Source: Hyphomicrobium sp.
GTDB taxonomy: Bacteria > Pseudomonadota > Alphaproteobacteria > Rhizobiales > Hyphomicrobiaceae
Reading direction: 5' to 3'
Assembly: GCA_030598645.1 (NCBI GenBank)
Contig: JAUVPN010000058.1
Location: 1 to 10,828, forward strand
DNA: 10,828 nt
The notes beneath the pieces were generated by a model. That model was not told the DNA's origin, did no database searches, and saw only the letters and a program-made list of their open reading frames with translations. Positions 1 through 7,725 of this stretch are shown here, piece by piece (positions within the stretch are counted from its first letter, which is position 1; every line of letters starts with the position of its first letter). The translations under genes and the position numbers were made by a program.

Positions 1-436
1 AACCGTCTTCAGAAACTACGAAGCCTGAGCCTGTGGCACGCTGCGGCCGCTGCGGCGGCTGCTGTGGTGCACTAAACTCTTTGGGCAGATTCTTGAACAG
101 CTCGTTCAGCGGGTGATCGTCAGGCAAGCTGGGGACACCGCCGCGTCGGCCCTTCCGGTTGTTGCGGCTAGCAAGCTGTGGGCCGCCATTCGTGGTCGAG
201 ACGGAAACCACAGCCGGTTTCACACGATCAACGATGTCTGCAAACGACCCCGTAGCAGCCAGCGGAGCGCCAGGCTTCAACTGCGCAACCGCTGATGACG
301 GCCGCTCGGTCCCGCCCAGCGCCAAAAGGCCAGCACCCAACACGCTCAATGCAGCAATGCGCCGGAATTTAAGGCCCGTGTTTGCGGATCGCCCAGTCTT
401 TGCTCCGCCCTTAGGCGAGCCGGGTTGAACGTGCAT
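1..436 (-). CDS. degP: DegP/HtrA-family periplasmic serine protease, 5' part only
   Basis: The first 145 codons of a trypsin-like periplasmic protease/chaperone gene; the rest lies beyond position 1. The start ATG (436-434) has GGAGG nine bases upstream. Residues 1-25 are basic, followed by a hydrophobic stretch at about 27-42 and a likely signal-peptidase site near AVAQ (about 49-52), so the protein is exported. Then come the family-typical segment FADIVDRVKPAVVSVST (about 65-81), a low-complexity linker rich in Arg, Gly, Pro and Gln (about 84-134), and GSGFVVSEDG at the truncation, just before where the catalytic domain would continue. The catalytic His, Asp and Ser and the PDZ domains are outside the window, so activity cannot be judged. 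Known: DegP proteins degrade or refold misfolded envelope proteins. It follows ccmH on the same strand after 222 bases, the cycHJKL-degP order known in rhizobia. A related DegQ/DegS-type paralogue is the main alternative. Confidence 0.9.
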   Translation of the reverse strand, partial: MHVQPGSPKGGAKTGRSANTGLKFRRIAALSVLGAGLLALGGTERPSSAVAQLKPGAPLAATGSFADIVDRVKPAVVSVSTTNGGPQLASRNNRKGRRGGVPSLPDDHPLNELFKNLPKEFSAPQQPPQRPQRATGSGFVVSEDG

Positions 437-584
437 GCGAAGAAACCTCCATCACTCAGGGAAGGATTAGAATTGAACCCCTACCCCTATCTAAAGAGGC
501 ATTACGGCAGCCTTTCGATTGCCTTAACAGTTGGTAATGAAGGCATCTTTTGCTGTCTCCACTAACAGGAATCTTCTTCATATG

Positions 585-600
585 GGCGGCACGAGCCGCC
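585..600 (-). terminator. Weak hairpin between ccmH and degP
   Basis: A perfect 6-bp GC stem (GGCGGC/GCCGCC) with a four-base loop lies about 60 bases after the ccmH stop codon. There is no T tract on either side, so it is not a classical intrinsic terminator. It could be an attenuating or mRNA-stabilising hairpin separating ccm from degP expression. The rest of 437-658 shows no gene that I can support. Confidence 0.25.
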
Positions 601-658
601 GAATCCTGCTGCGGGCAAGAGCTGTTCACGTTCGGTTTTTCCGGGTTTGAGCTAACCT

Positions 659-1156
659 TCAATTATCGTTGCGTTTTTCCACGTCCGCCAAGAGGCCGCG
701 CAGCTTCTCCTCCTCCGCGGCAGTGAGAGTCGACGCTCCGGTTGGACTCGGACTGGGAATGCGACGCGCAAATACTCTAATCGCGATAGTTAGAGCGGCG
801 AGCAGGACAAGCAGCGGCGCAACCCAGAGAAGCAGCGTTCGAATGTTAAGCGGTGGCTGCAGAAGGACAAACTCACCGTAGCGCGCGACAATATATGTTC
901 GAACGTCATCATCGCTGTCGCCAGCCTTGAGCCGATCGCGGACAAGCACGCGCAGGTCCCGCGCTAATGGCGCATTACTATCATCGATCGATTGGTTTTG
1001 GCAGACGAGGCAGCGCAACTCAGCGGAGATACTGCGCGCGCGTACTTCCAGCGCTGAATCCGTCAAGATTTCGTCGGGCTCGACTGCCAATGCAGTCGCG
1101 CATCCAAGCACAGCAACTAATAGAACGGCTGCGATCTGGTGCCCACCTACAAACAT
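659..1156 (-). CDS. ccmH: Cytochrome c maturation protein CcmH (CycL), thiol-disulfide oxidoreductase
   Basis: A 165-residue membrane-anchored periplasmic protein that helps keep the apocytochrome c CXXCH cysteines reduced for heme ligation, working with CcmF and CcmI. Residues 1-24 form a signal peptide ending near ALA. The signature LRCLVCQ places the redox pair at Cys49 and Cys52, followed by the family helix SIDDSNAPLARDLR and by RYGEFVLLQPP (about 92-102). One transmembrane helix spans about 107-129, and the tail is short and charged. This is the short single-domain CcmH/CcmL type, without the TPR extension of the E. coli protein; that part is the separate CcmI here. The ATG at 1156 lies eight bases after the ccmF stop, preceded by a GAGTGAGG ribosome-binding segment inside the ccmF end. 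A longer reading from 1282 would overlap ccmF by over 100 bases and lose the signal peptide, so I reject it. Confidence 0.93.
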   Translation of the reverse strand: MFVGGHQIAAVLLVAVLGCATALAVEPDEILTDSALEVRARSISAELRCLVCQNQSIDDSNAPLARDLRVLVRDRLKAGDSDDDVRTYIVARYGEFVLLQPPLNIRTLLLWVAPLLVLLAALTIAIRVFARRIPSPSPTGASTLTAAEEEKLRGLLADVEKRNDN

Positions 1157-1164
1157 GGGACGCC

Positions 1165-3147
1165 TCACTCGGCAGGTACTGTTACGGCGGGCCGACGCGT
1201 GCGCCGTGGCGCCCCAACACGCAACCGTCGGTCGGAGAGAGACACCGCACCACCTAAGAACATTATCAGGGCTCCAATCCATATAAAACGCACCAGAGGA
1301 TTGAAATATATGCGAACGGCAAATCCGCCGCCCTTCTGCTTGTCGCCCAACACAACATAGAGGTCACCGCGCCAGGCTGCATGAATGCCAGCCTCGGATG
1401 TAGGCTGAGGTGGTGCATCATAGATACGCTTTGCCGGCTCAAGCACTGCGATTGCGTCCGCGTCACGCGCGACATTGAAGACGCCCACTTCCTCACGATA
1501 ATTCGGACCTGTGCGCGGCGCTGCACCGCGGAACGTCAGCGAATATCCTGCAAGTTTTGTGGTCTCACCCGGCTTCATGACCAGGATCTTCTCCTCGCGA
1601 TACGCGGTCGTCGCAACGATACCGACCACCATAAGCCCCACCCCGAAATGGGCTAGTGTCGTGCCGTAGGCTGAGCGCGGCTGCCCCATCAAGCGTCGCA
1701 AACTTTCACGCCATGCCACTGCACCAACGCGCACGCGGGTAGAGAGCTCCGACAGCGCGCCTACCATCACGAACACGCCGAGCGCCAGCCCAAAAGGTGC
1801 AAACATTGGTCCTCGATGATGAGCGGCATAGGCAAGCGCCAGAACGACAACCGCCAGTGCCACAGCAAACAGAAGCCGCTGCGCTGCACCTAAAATATCC
1901 CCCCGCTTCCAAGCTAGTAGCGGCCCAAAAGGCAACGCAATGAGCAACGGCAACATCAGTGGCCCAAACGTCATATTGAAGTACGGCGCCCCAACCGAGA
2001 TCTTGGCACCGGTCAGTGCTTCCAACACCAGCGGATAGAGTGTGCCGATCAGAACTGTAGCGCACGCTGTCGTAAGCAAAATATTGTTGAGCACGAGCGC
2101 CCCCTCGCGGCTGATCGGCGCAAAGAGCCCCCCCTGGCGTAGATTGCGCGCGCGCAGTGCGAATAGCGCCAAACCGCCACCCGTAAACAGCGTCATGATC
2201 GCAAGGATGAATACTCCGCGTTGCGGATCAACAGCAAAAGCGTGCACTGACGTCAAAACGCCCGAGCGCACCAAGAACGTCCCCATCAAAGACAGCGAGA
2301 AGGCGAGAATGGCGAGCAACACCGTCCATACTTTCAACGCCTCACGCTTTTCCATCACAACCGCGCAGTGCAAAAGCGCAGTTCCTGCAAGCCAGGGCAT
2401 CAAGGACGCGTTCTCAACCGGGTCCCAGAACCACCAACCACCCCAACCGAGTTCGTAGTAGGCCCACCAGGATCCCATGGCGATGCCGATTGTTAGGCAC
2501 ATCCAGGCCGCAAGCGTCCAAGGTCGCACCCAGCGTGCCCAGGCCGCATCGAGCCGTCCCTCCATTAGCGCCGCAATGGCGAACGAAAAAGCGATCGAGA
2601 AGCCGACGTAGCCCGTGTAGAGAAACGGTGGGTGGAAGGCGAGTGCCGGGTCCTGCAATATCGGATTGAGCCCGTTACCGTCGGCCGGCGGCGGGTTGAG
2701 ACGTTCAAATGGGTTAGAGGTGAGGAGAATGAAAAGGCAGAAGGCAACCGCAATCGAAGCTTGCACAGCAAGCACGTTCGCCTTCAACTTTTCCGGCAAG
2801 TTGTGGCCGAACGAAGCAACAGCTGCCCCAAACAACGCCAGAATAAGAACCCAAAGGATCATTGACCCTTCATGGTTTCCCCACACCCCGGAGATTCGAT
2901 AGAGAAGCGGTTTGGTCGAGTGGGAGTTTGTCGCCACATTGGCGACCGAGAAGTCGGACGAGATGTAGGCGGTTGTAAGTGCGATCGCTGCAAGCGCCAG
3001 CAGCCCGAACTGACACAATGCTGCCGGCTCAGCAACGCGCATCAAGCGATTGTCGTTAACGTGAGCACCCCACGCAGGTACGACCATCTGGAAGACGGCG
3101 ACCAAGAGCGCCAGGATCAATGCGAAATGCCCAAGTTCGACTATCAA
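1165..3147 (-). CDS. ccmF: Heme lyase subunit CcmF (CycK), cytochrome c maturation
   Basis: A polytopic inner-membrane protein of about 660 residues, the core of the system I heme lyase, which takes heme from holo-CcmE and attaches it to apocytochrome c. Visible motifs are VWGNHEGSM (about 88-96), LNPILQDPALAFHPP (about 160-174), the tryptophan-rich WWD heme-handling segment (about 225-252, with GWGGWWFWDPVENASLMPW), and GTFLVRSGVLTSVHAFA. Hydrophobic helices recur throughout, and a periplasmic stretch near the C-terminus (EEKILVMKPGETTKLAGY) precedes the last helix. I place the start at TTG (3147-3145): it gives the family-typical N-terminus (M)IVELGHFALILALL and has GAGGGAG six bases upstream. 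An in-frame ATG at 3225 would add 26 unfamiliar residues and overlap ccmE by 35 bases. The length matches the family. It follows ccmE and precedes ccmH closely, so it is almost certainly in one operon. Confidence 0.95.
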   Translation of the reverse strand: MIVELGHFALILALLVAVFQMVVPAWGAHVNDNRLMRVAEPAALCQFGLLALAAIALTTAYISSDFSVANVATNSHSTKPLLYRISGVWGNHEGSMILWVLILALFGAAVASFGHNLPEKLKANVLAVQASIAVAFCLFILLTSNPFERLNPPPADGNGLNPILQDPALAFHPPFLYTGYVGFSIAFSFAIAALMEGRLDAAWARWVRPWTLAAWMCLTIGIAMGSWWAYYELGWGGWWFWDPVENASLMPWLAGTALLHCAVVMEKREALKVWTVLLAILAFSLSLMGTFLVRSGVLTSVHAFAVDPQRGVFILAIMTLFTGGGLALFALRARNLRQGGLFAPISREGALVLNNILLTTACATVLIGTLYPLVLEALTGAKISVGAPYFNMTFGPLMLPLLIALPFGPLLAWKRGDILGAAQRLLFAVALAVVVLALAYAAHHRGPMFAPFGLALGVFVMVGALSELSTRVRVGAVAWRESLRRLMGQPRSAYGTTLAHFGVGLMVVGIVATTAYREEKILVMKPGETTKLAGYSLTFRGAAPRTGPNYREEVGVFNVARDADAIAVLEPAKRIYDAPPQPTSEAGIHAAWRGDLYVVLGDKQKGGGFAVRIYFNPLVRFIWIGALIMFLGGAVSLSDRRLRVGAPRRTRRPAVTVPAE

Positions 3148-3153
3148 CCCGCA

Positions 3154-3160
3154 CTCCCTC
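3154..3160 (-). promoter_or_regulatory. Ribosome-binding site supporting the TTG start of ccmF
   Basis: The minus strand reads GAGGGAG, then six bases, then TTG. This is the best Shine-Dalgarno match near the ccmF start, and it sits between the ccmE stop (3191) and the codon where CcmF homology begins. It decides the start in favour of TTG over the upstream ATG at 3225. Confidence 0.65.
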
Positions 3161-3190
3161 GCCCAATACAACACCGCATGGCCCAACAAA

Positions 3191-3658
3191 TCATTGTCTT
3201 TGTTCCTCTCCCGGGTGGGCCGCACCCTCGCCTAACTTCACACCCTTATCCTTCAACGCCTTCGCCACCTCGGGGGGCATATAGGTCTCATCGTGCTTAG
3301 CGAGGACGGTATCGGCGACGAAAGTACCCGATGGTGCCAGGATACCCTCCGCCACGACGCCTTGCCCTTCGCGAAATAGATCGGGCAGTACACCCTCATA
3401 GCTAACCGGTAGGTTCCTCAATGTATCAGTGACGATAAACGTGACCTTTGGCCCCTCGCCTCGGCTTACCGATCCTTCAGCCACGAGCCCACCCAAACGA
3501 AACCTTTGCCCCGTTGCGATGTTTTTTTCGACCACATCGCTAGGCGTGTGGAAGAATACGATCGAGTCGCGCAGTGCAAACAATACGAGGCCTACCGCCA
3601 CGGTGAGCACCATTACACTCACTCCGATTAAGACACCCCGCCGTTGCTTCCGCGTCAT
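3191..3658 (-). CDS. ccmE: Periplasmic heme chaperone CcmE (CycJ)
   Basis: A 155-residue membrane-anchored heme chaperone. Known role: it binds heme covalently in the periplasm and passes it to the CcmF heme lyase. The N-terminus is basic (MTRKQRR) and followed by one transmembrane helix (about 8-28). An OB-fold beta-barrel follows, with [12 protein letters not shown] (about 53-64), VTFIVTD and [15 protein letters not shown] (about 91-105). The signature [10 protein letters not shown] supplies the heme-attachment His122 and the nearby Tyr126; both are intact. The C-terminal tail is long, charged and likely disordered. The ATG at 3658 has an AGAGGA ribosome-binding site about five bases upstream. 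It lies 31 bases after ccmI and, with ccmF starting at TTG 3147, 43 bases before ccmF. Confidence 0.96.
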   Translation of the reverse strand: MTRKQRRGVLIGVSVMVLTVAVGLVLFALRDSIVFFHTPSDVVEKNIATGQRFRLGGLVAEGSVSRGEGPKVTFIVTDTLRNLPVSYEGVLPDLFREGQGVVAEGILAPSGTFVADTVLAKHDETYMPPEVAKALKDKGVKLGEGAAHPGEEQRQ

Positions 3659-3689
3659 CTCTTCCTCTTCTCAGGCACAATACGCATCG

Positions 3690-4832
3690 TCACGAACCTA
3701 TACCTAGGCTTTGTGCCAATGCGTTCAATTTGACGAGCGAGTTCTCATCACCGGCGAAGTTACTTCGCGCATCTGCTAGCGCTGAAGCTGCTTCTCCTGT
3801 TCGGCCCAGCACACTATAGGCGCGCACAAGACGCATCCAACCCTTGAGGTCCTTACCGTTCGTCTTCAGACGCGCCGAGAGGCCGTCGACCATCTGAACG
3901 ATGACCTTTTGGCGTTCTTGCGGGCTCATGCCACGAAATTTCGCCATGTCATCTGGTTCAATTTCGGGTGCACTCGCCGCAGCCGTGGGGGCGGGCATAG
4001 TACCATCTTGTGCAGCAATATTTTTTAGGCGCTGTTCGAGGATCGTGCGCCACGGCCCTTCTGCACTCACCATGGAAAGCAGTGCCCGGTAAGCGCTTTC
4101 GGCGGCTGCAAGATTACCTTCCTGCTCCTTGGCAATGGCAAGCCATACTTGCGGCTCTATCATCTTTGGATCGAGGGCAAGCATCTTCTCGTATGCGCGC
4201 TGCGCGCTTTCTACGACGATTCCGTCGTGCGCTAAGATTGTCGCCCGCGCAAAGCCAGCTAAGCGTTTCGGGCTCTCACCGAGCAAGCGTATGGCACGCT
4301 CATAAGCGTCGGCCGCCGGTTGGAATTGCCCCCGTTTAATGTAGACCGGCGCGAGGACATCCCAGCCGCGGCCGTCCTCGGGCTTGTGTCTTAGGTGCGC
4401 TTCAACCTTTGCGACCAGATCCGCTTCGCTCGCTTGCGCCAACGGTGCCGCTAGGCGCTCTTCATAAGGTTGTCCAGGCAACGAGGGCGAACCGACCACA
4501 AGATAGATACCAAGACCAATAACTGGCAGAGCCGAGGCGCCGTAGAGCACTAGCTGGCGCCTAAAGGAGGTTGAAGCCTCATCCCCCGGTTCGAATTTCT
4601 CTTCAGAGCGCCGAATAAGACGGCGAGCGACTTCGGCGTGTGCCGCATCGGCTTCGGTTTCGCCTATCAAGCCTTGCGCTTTTTCTACCTCGATTTCAGC
4701 CAGTTGGTGGCGATAGACGGCCAAATTCCCATCGGGAGAATGTGTCAACGTTATAGCAGCCTGCAGAAGCGGTCGCGTTACCGCCCACGTAACGGCAGCT
4801 GCCAAAACCGCAAAACTAATCCAAAGTATCAT
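3690..4832 (-). CDS. ccmI: Cytochrome c maturation protein CcmI (CycH), apocytochrome chaperone
   Basis: A 380-residue inner-membrane protein that, in the family, binds apocytochrome c and delivers it to the CcmFH heme-ligation complex. The first helix is residues 1-19 (MILWISFAVLAAAVTWAVT); a cytoplasmic loop with the family sequence VYRHQLAEIEVEKAQGLI (about 39-56) follows; a second helix spans about 95-113. The periplasmic part holds TPR-like helical repeats (about 135-255, for example GRGWDVLAPVYIKRGQFQPAADAYERAI), an Ala/Pro-rich linker (about 277-292) and a C-terminal helical domain (about 300-380). I chose the ATG at 4832 because the conserved N-terminal helix starts there; the GTG at 4940 would add 36 residues without hydrophobic character. 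It is the first ccm gene of the cluster; ccmABCD are not in this window. Length and architecture are normal for alphaproteobacterial CycH. Confidence 0.92.
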   Translation of the reverse strand: MILWISFAVLAAAVTWAVTRPLLQAAITLTHSPDGNLAVYRHQLAEIEVEKAQGLIGETEADAAHAEVARRLIRRSEEKFEPGDEASTSFRRQLVLYGASALPVIGLGIYLVVGSPSLPGQPYEERLAAPLAQASEADLVAKVEAHLRHKPEDGRGWDVLAPVYIKRGQFQPAADAYERAIRLLGESPKRLAGFARATILAHDGIVVESAQRAYEKMLALDPKMIEPQVWLAIAKEQEGNLAAAESAYRALLSMVSAEGPWRTILEQRLKNIAAQDGTMPAPTAAASAPEIEPDDMAKFRGMSPQERQKVIVQMVDGLSARLKTNGKDLKGWMRLVRAYSVLGRTGEAASALADARSNFAGDENSLVKLNALAQSLGIGS

Positions 4833-4860
4833 GTCGTCATCCAAACCCGGCCTCAGGGCT

Positions 4861-4889
4861 GGAATAGGGCTGACGCGCCAATGAGACAA
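4861..4889 (-). promoter_or_regulatory. Possible sigma-70-type promoter upstream of ccmI
   Basis: The minus strand carries TTGTCT, a 17-base spacer and TATTCC, 28 bases ahead of the ccmI ATG. The -35 match is moderate and the -10 match poor, so this is only a candidate. A separate start for ccmI is plausible because 138 bases separate it from the lipoprotein gene. Confidence 0.22.
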
Positions 4890-4937
4890 GTCCTGCACCC
4901 GCTGCCGAGGTCTTGTGCCGCGGTCGCAGGCTACTCC

Positions 4938-4951
4938 CACCGTTAACGGTG
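4938..4951. promoter_or_regulatory. 14-bp perfect palindrome between the lipoprotein gene and ccmI
   Basis: CACCGTTAACGGTG is a perfect palindrome with no spacer, 20 bases past the lipoprotein stop and about 105 bases upstream of ccmI. It could be an operator for a dimeric regulator or, less likely, part of a weak terminator for the lipoprotein gene; no T run follows on the minus strand. The function is not established. Confidence 0.3.
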
Positions 4952-4970
4952 AGATGGTTCCTATCCCGCC

Positions 4971-5441
4971 TTAAGCAACGTTGCGCCAGGTGCCGTCCCC
5001 GTTACGGCATGCGGTGCCGCGCATAGTCCGCGGTTTTCCGTCTATGTATATGGTGTGGGTGTAATCGCGGCAGTCGGCGACGCCACGCTTGTAAGGACGG
5101 CTAGGAACAATCTCACCATAGTGGCCATTGTCGGGATTGTCCCAGCGTCGAGGCTTGCCTGACGTACCTTCTTCCAGCGCCGCGTATTCTGCCCGCTGTG
5201 CAAGAATACGATCTTGCTCGTCCATGGAGCGACCAATCTCGCTGCCCACAATGCCACCAATTACAGCGCCCGCCATGGTTGCGAGAACATTCCCAGTGCC
5301 TTTCCCAACCTGATTGCCGATGATGCCACCGGCTACTCCACCAACGATTAGGCCCGTGTCTGCTTTGTTCGGGCCATCGGGACCGCAAGCGCTCAGCGCT
5401 ATGGGAATAAGTGCGATCATGAACAAGCGCGCAGGGGACAT
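4971..5441 (-). CDS. Glycine-zipper outer-membrane lipoprotein, 17-kDa surface antigen type
   Basis: A 156-residue predicted lipoprotein. Residues 1-18 are a lipoprotein signal ending in the lipobox LSAC, with Cys19 as the lipidation site. Residues 29-70 form a glycine zipper (GLIVGGVAGGIIGNQVGKG and AGAVIGGIVGSEIGRSM), two membrane-inserting hairpin helices typical of the 17-kDa rickettsial surface antigen superfamily. The C-terminal domain (about 98-156) is a small beta fold with RRWDNPDNGHYGEIVPSRPY, two cysteines (124 and 145) that could form a disulfide, and a GDGTWRNV ending. The ATG at 5441 has GAGGGAGGG six bases upstream; a start at 5498 would put 19 charged residues ahead of the signal peptide. 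It lies 161 bases after the sensor kinase and 138 before ccmI, so it may be its own transcription unit. Members are structural or immunogenic envelope proteins, with no enzymatic role known to me. Confidence 0.88.
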   Translation of the reverse strand: MSPARLFMIALIPIALSACGPDGPNKADTGLIVGGVAGGIIGNQVGKGTGNVLATMAGAVIGGIVGSEIGRSMDEQDRILAQRAEYAALEEGTSGKPRRWDNPDNGHYGEIVPSRPYKRGVADCRDYTHTIYIDGKPRTMRGTACRNGDGTWRNVA

Positions 5442-5602
5442 GGCGGACCCTCCCTCGTCTCTTTTTCTCGAAGACCCGTCTAGTTCGATTTTTCTCACTC
5501 AAAGCCCATCCGAGCCCATTAGCTATCGAATGTGCGCAGCCCATGACAGAATGCCGGCCTGAATGGGGCAAGAAACTGGCCTCAATTGCACGGATGCGGA
5601 GT

Positions 5603-6988
5603 TCACGCAGCAGGTAGCTGGAGGCAGACGGAAAGCCCGCCCTTGGGCCCGCGCGTCAATTCACATGATCCGCCATAAGATTGGGCCAAATCAGTGACAA
5701 TCGAAAGCCCAAGTCCAGAACCTGGTTTTGTCTCATCAAGGCGCATGCCTCGTTTCGCGATCGTCGCGCGTTCGGCATCAGCAACCCCAGGGCCGTCGTC
5801 GGAAACCGTAATCGTCAGTCGTTGTCTATGAGCCTGACCCGTGTCGGGTGGAACTTCGACCACGAGAACGATATTTTTGCGCGCCCACTTGCACGCGTTG
5901 TCGAGCAAATTACCAAGCATCTCTTCCAAGTCCTGGCGCTCACCCCTAAAACGAGCGTCCGGCGGACATTGTACGGATATTTTCACATCCTTTTCATGGT
6001 GTATGCGCTGCAATGCTCGTACCAGCGCCTCAACAACAGGAGCTAAAGGCGTTACACGACCGATTACATTGACCCGCGCCGCCATGCGCGCACGATCAAG
6101 ATAGTGGCTGACGTTGTCACTCATGATCTGCGCCTGCTCAGCCACCTTGGTGCCGAAACCACCTTTCTCTTCGCGTGCCTCGTTAGTTATAACGGCGAGC
6201 GGCGTCTTCAAAGCATGGGCCAGATTCCCCACGTGCCGGCGCGCACGATCAACAATCTCCTGGTTGGAATGAATGAGCTCATTGAGTTCCAATTGCAACG
6301 GTGCGATCTCTGCGGGCAAGTCGCCTTGCAACGTGTTTGCCTTACCTGAGCGAATATCCGCCAGACCGCGTCCGATCTGGCGCAGCGGCAGAAGGCCGAA
6401 CCGCACTTGGAACAAAGTCACGGCAACGAGGCCCAGTCCTGCCAGTGCCAACGCTGTGGTTAGCCGGTTGCGAAAGTTGGAGACTAGATGCTCCAGCCAA
6501 TCGATCGGACCCGCCACGAGAATTGAGTATCGCGGCTTGTTCGGCTCATGCCCGAGCGTATCGATCACCTCCACCACACGCAGCGGCTCACCCTTTGGAC
6601 CCAACACGTCCATCCACCGCGCACCAGAGACATCGGGCACAACTTTTTGGATAGCAGGGGAGGGAAGAATGGCAGAGGCAAGCGAGGGAGAAACGAGCTT
6701 TCGTGAATCAGGCTTATCCAGCGGGGTGATCTGCCAGTACCAACCCGAGTGCGTCACTTCAAACAGCGGCTCGTAAAGGTTTTCGGGCGCCTCTGGCGCG
6801 GAACCTGGAGCCATGCTGTCCACGGTGATGGCGTTGACGAGCTTTCGCAGTTGCCCATCGAAGCTTGCCTGCACGTCGTCGCGGTAGAGCCCGTAGATAA
6901 TGATTCCAGCGAGCGGCAGCACCACCAGCGTCCAGGCTGCGGCGGTTGCAAACAATCGGAATGCAAGGGAGTTGAGGCGCATGGGCAT
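5603..6988 (-). CDS. feuQ: PhoQ/FeuQ-type sensor histidine kinase
   Basis: A 461-residue membrane sensor kinase. Helix 1 spans about 11-34, a periplasmic sensor loop about 35-172, helix 2 about 176-198 and HAMP about 199-250. The H-box RRHVGNLAHALKTPLAVI puts the phosphorylated His at about 258; NLAHALKTPL is the form typical of PhoQ relatives. The N-box is LGNLLDNACKWA (Asn360/Asn364), the G1 box SDDGPG (396-401) and the G2 box GSGLGLSI (423-430), so all catalytic elements are intact. The periplasmic loop is moderately acidic and has the PhoQ-like phrase SGWYWQI (81-87). The ATG overlaps the stop of the upstream regulator gene by one base (TAATG), implying translational coupling; an ATG two codons later is also possible. 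Known: in rhizobia FeuPQ senses envelope or osmotic conditions, with cyclic glucan export among its targets. The name rests on family features and neighbourhood. Confidence 0.85.
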   Translation of the reverse strand: MPMRLNSLAFRLFATAAAWTLVVLPLAGIIIYGLYRDDVQASFDGQLRKLVNAITVDSMAPGSAPEAPENLYEPLFEVTHSGWYWQITPLDKPDSRKLVSPSLASAILPSPAIQKVVPDVSGARWMDVLGPKGEPLRVVEVIDTLGHEPNKPRYSILVAGPIDWLEHLVSNFRNRLTTALALAGLGLVAVTLFQVRFGLLPLRQIGRGLADIRSGKANTLQGDLPAEIAPLQLELNELIHSNQEIVDRARRHVGNLAHALKTPLAVITNEAREEKGGFGTKVAEQAQIMSDNVSHYLDRARMAARVNVIGRVTPLAPVVEALVRALQRIHHEKDVKISVQCPPDARFRGERQDLEEMLGNLLDNACKWARKNIVLVVEVPPDTGQAHRQRLTITVSDDGPGVADAERATIAKRGMRLDETKPGSGLGLSIVTDLAQSYGGSCELTRGPKGGLSVCLQLPAA

Positions 6989-7659
6989 TAGCCCTGCTCG
7001 GGCTCGTCGCTCAAGCGATAGCCCAACCCGCGTACCGTTTGTATCAGATCAATGGGAATCTTCTTACGCAGCCTGCCAATAAACACCTCAATCGTGTTGG
7101 AGTCCCGATCGAAGTCCTGTTCGTAAAGATGCTCTACAAGCTCTGTGCGCGACACGACGCGGCCGTTGTGGTGCATTAAGTAAGCCAGCAGCCGATATTC
7201 GTGTGAGGTGAGTTTGATCTGCTGGCCGGCACACGTCACCCGTGCCGTCTTTGTATCGAGCCTTAGAGATCCGCACTCGATCTCGCTCTTGGCATGTCCG
7301 GAGGCACGCCGCACCTGCGCGCGAACGCGCGCCAAAAGCTCCTCCATATGGAAAGGCTTGGCAAGATAGTCGTCCGCGCCGGCGTCCATTCCCCCCACCT
7401 TGTCACTCCAACGGTCGCGTGCGGTAAGAATAATAACCGGCATCTTGCGGTCAGCGCGCCGCCACTGCTCGAGGATAGAAATACCGTCCATCTTCGGCAG
7501 CCCGAGGTCGAGAATCACAACGTCGTAGGGCTCGGTTTCGCCGAGAAAATAGCCTTCCTCACCGTCGCCCGCGCTGTCAACCGCGTAGCCAGATTCGGAT
7601 AATGCCGCCACGAGCTGGCGGTTCAGGTCCTTATCATCCTCTACTACAAGTACACGCAC
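6988..7659 (-). CDS. feuP: OmpR-family response regulator, FeuP/PhoP-like
   Basis: A 223-residue DNA-binding response regulator and the cognate partner of the overlapping sensor kinase gene. The receiver domain (1-115) has the acidic pair Asp8/Asp9, the phosphoacceptor Asp51 in VILDLGLPKMDG, Thr79 in VIILTARD and Lys101 in AKPF. The winged-helix effector domain (about 128-217) has the OmpR pattern: LTSHEYRLLAYLMHHNGRVVSRTELVEHLY, a recognition-helix segment NTIEVFIGRLRKKI and the final hairpin QTVRGLGYRL. The start is GTG (7659-7657) with a modest GAGAG site; the next codons match the canonical RVLVVEDD N-terminus, so no earlier start is needed. The PepSY-like gene lies 66 bases upstream on the same strand. 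I infer that the three genes are co-expressed, possibly with autoregulation as in PhoPQ systems. Confidence 0.88.
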   Translation of the reverse strand: MRVLVVEDDKDLNRQLVAALSESGYAVDSAGDGEEGYFLGETEPYDVVILDLGLPKMDGISILEQWRRADRKMPVIILTARDRWSDKVGGMDAGADDYLAKPFHMEELLARVRAQVRRASGHAKSEIECGSLRLDTKTARVTCAGQQIKLTSHEYRLLAYLMHHNGRVVSRTELVEHLYEQDFDRDSNTIEVFIGRLRKKIPIDLIQTVRGLGYRLSDEPEQG

Positions 7660-7725
7660 GTCCGCTCTCGCAATGCTATCTGCTCCCGCACTCGAACCGA
7701 CTATAACGGCCCTCGTCCCATCATC

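Noticed and set aside
456..662. 68-codon minus-strand ORF after ccmH
   Set aside because: It starts at TTG inside the ccmH end, has no recognisable domain, and its composition looks non-coding.
1157..1282. Longer N-terminus for CcmH from 1282
   Set aside because: It would overlap ccmF out of frame by over 100 bases and bury the signal peptide behind 42 basic residues.
4833..4940. Longer N-terminus for CcmI from a start at 4940
   Set aside because: The added residues lack the family character, and the conserved first helix begins at the ATG at 4832.
5442..5498. Longer N-terminus for the lipoprotein from 5498
   Set aside because: A strong ribosome site directs the ATG at 5441, and the lipoprotein signal should be N-terminal.
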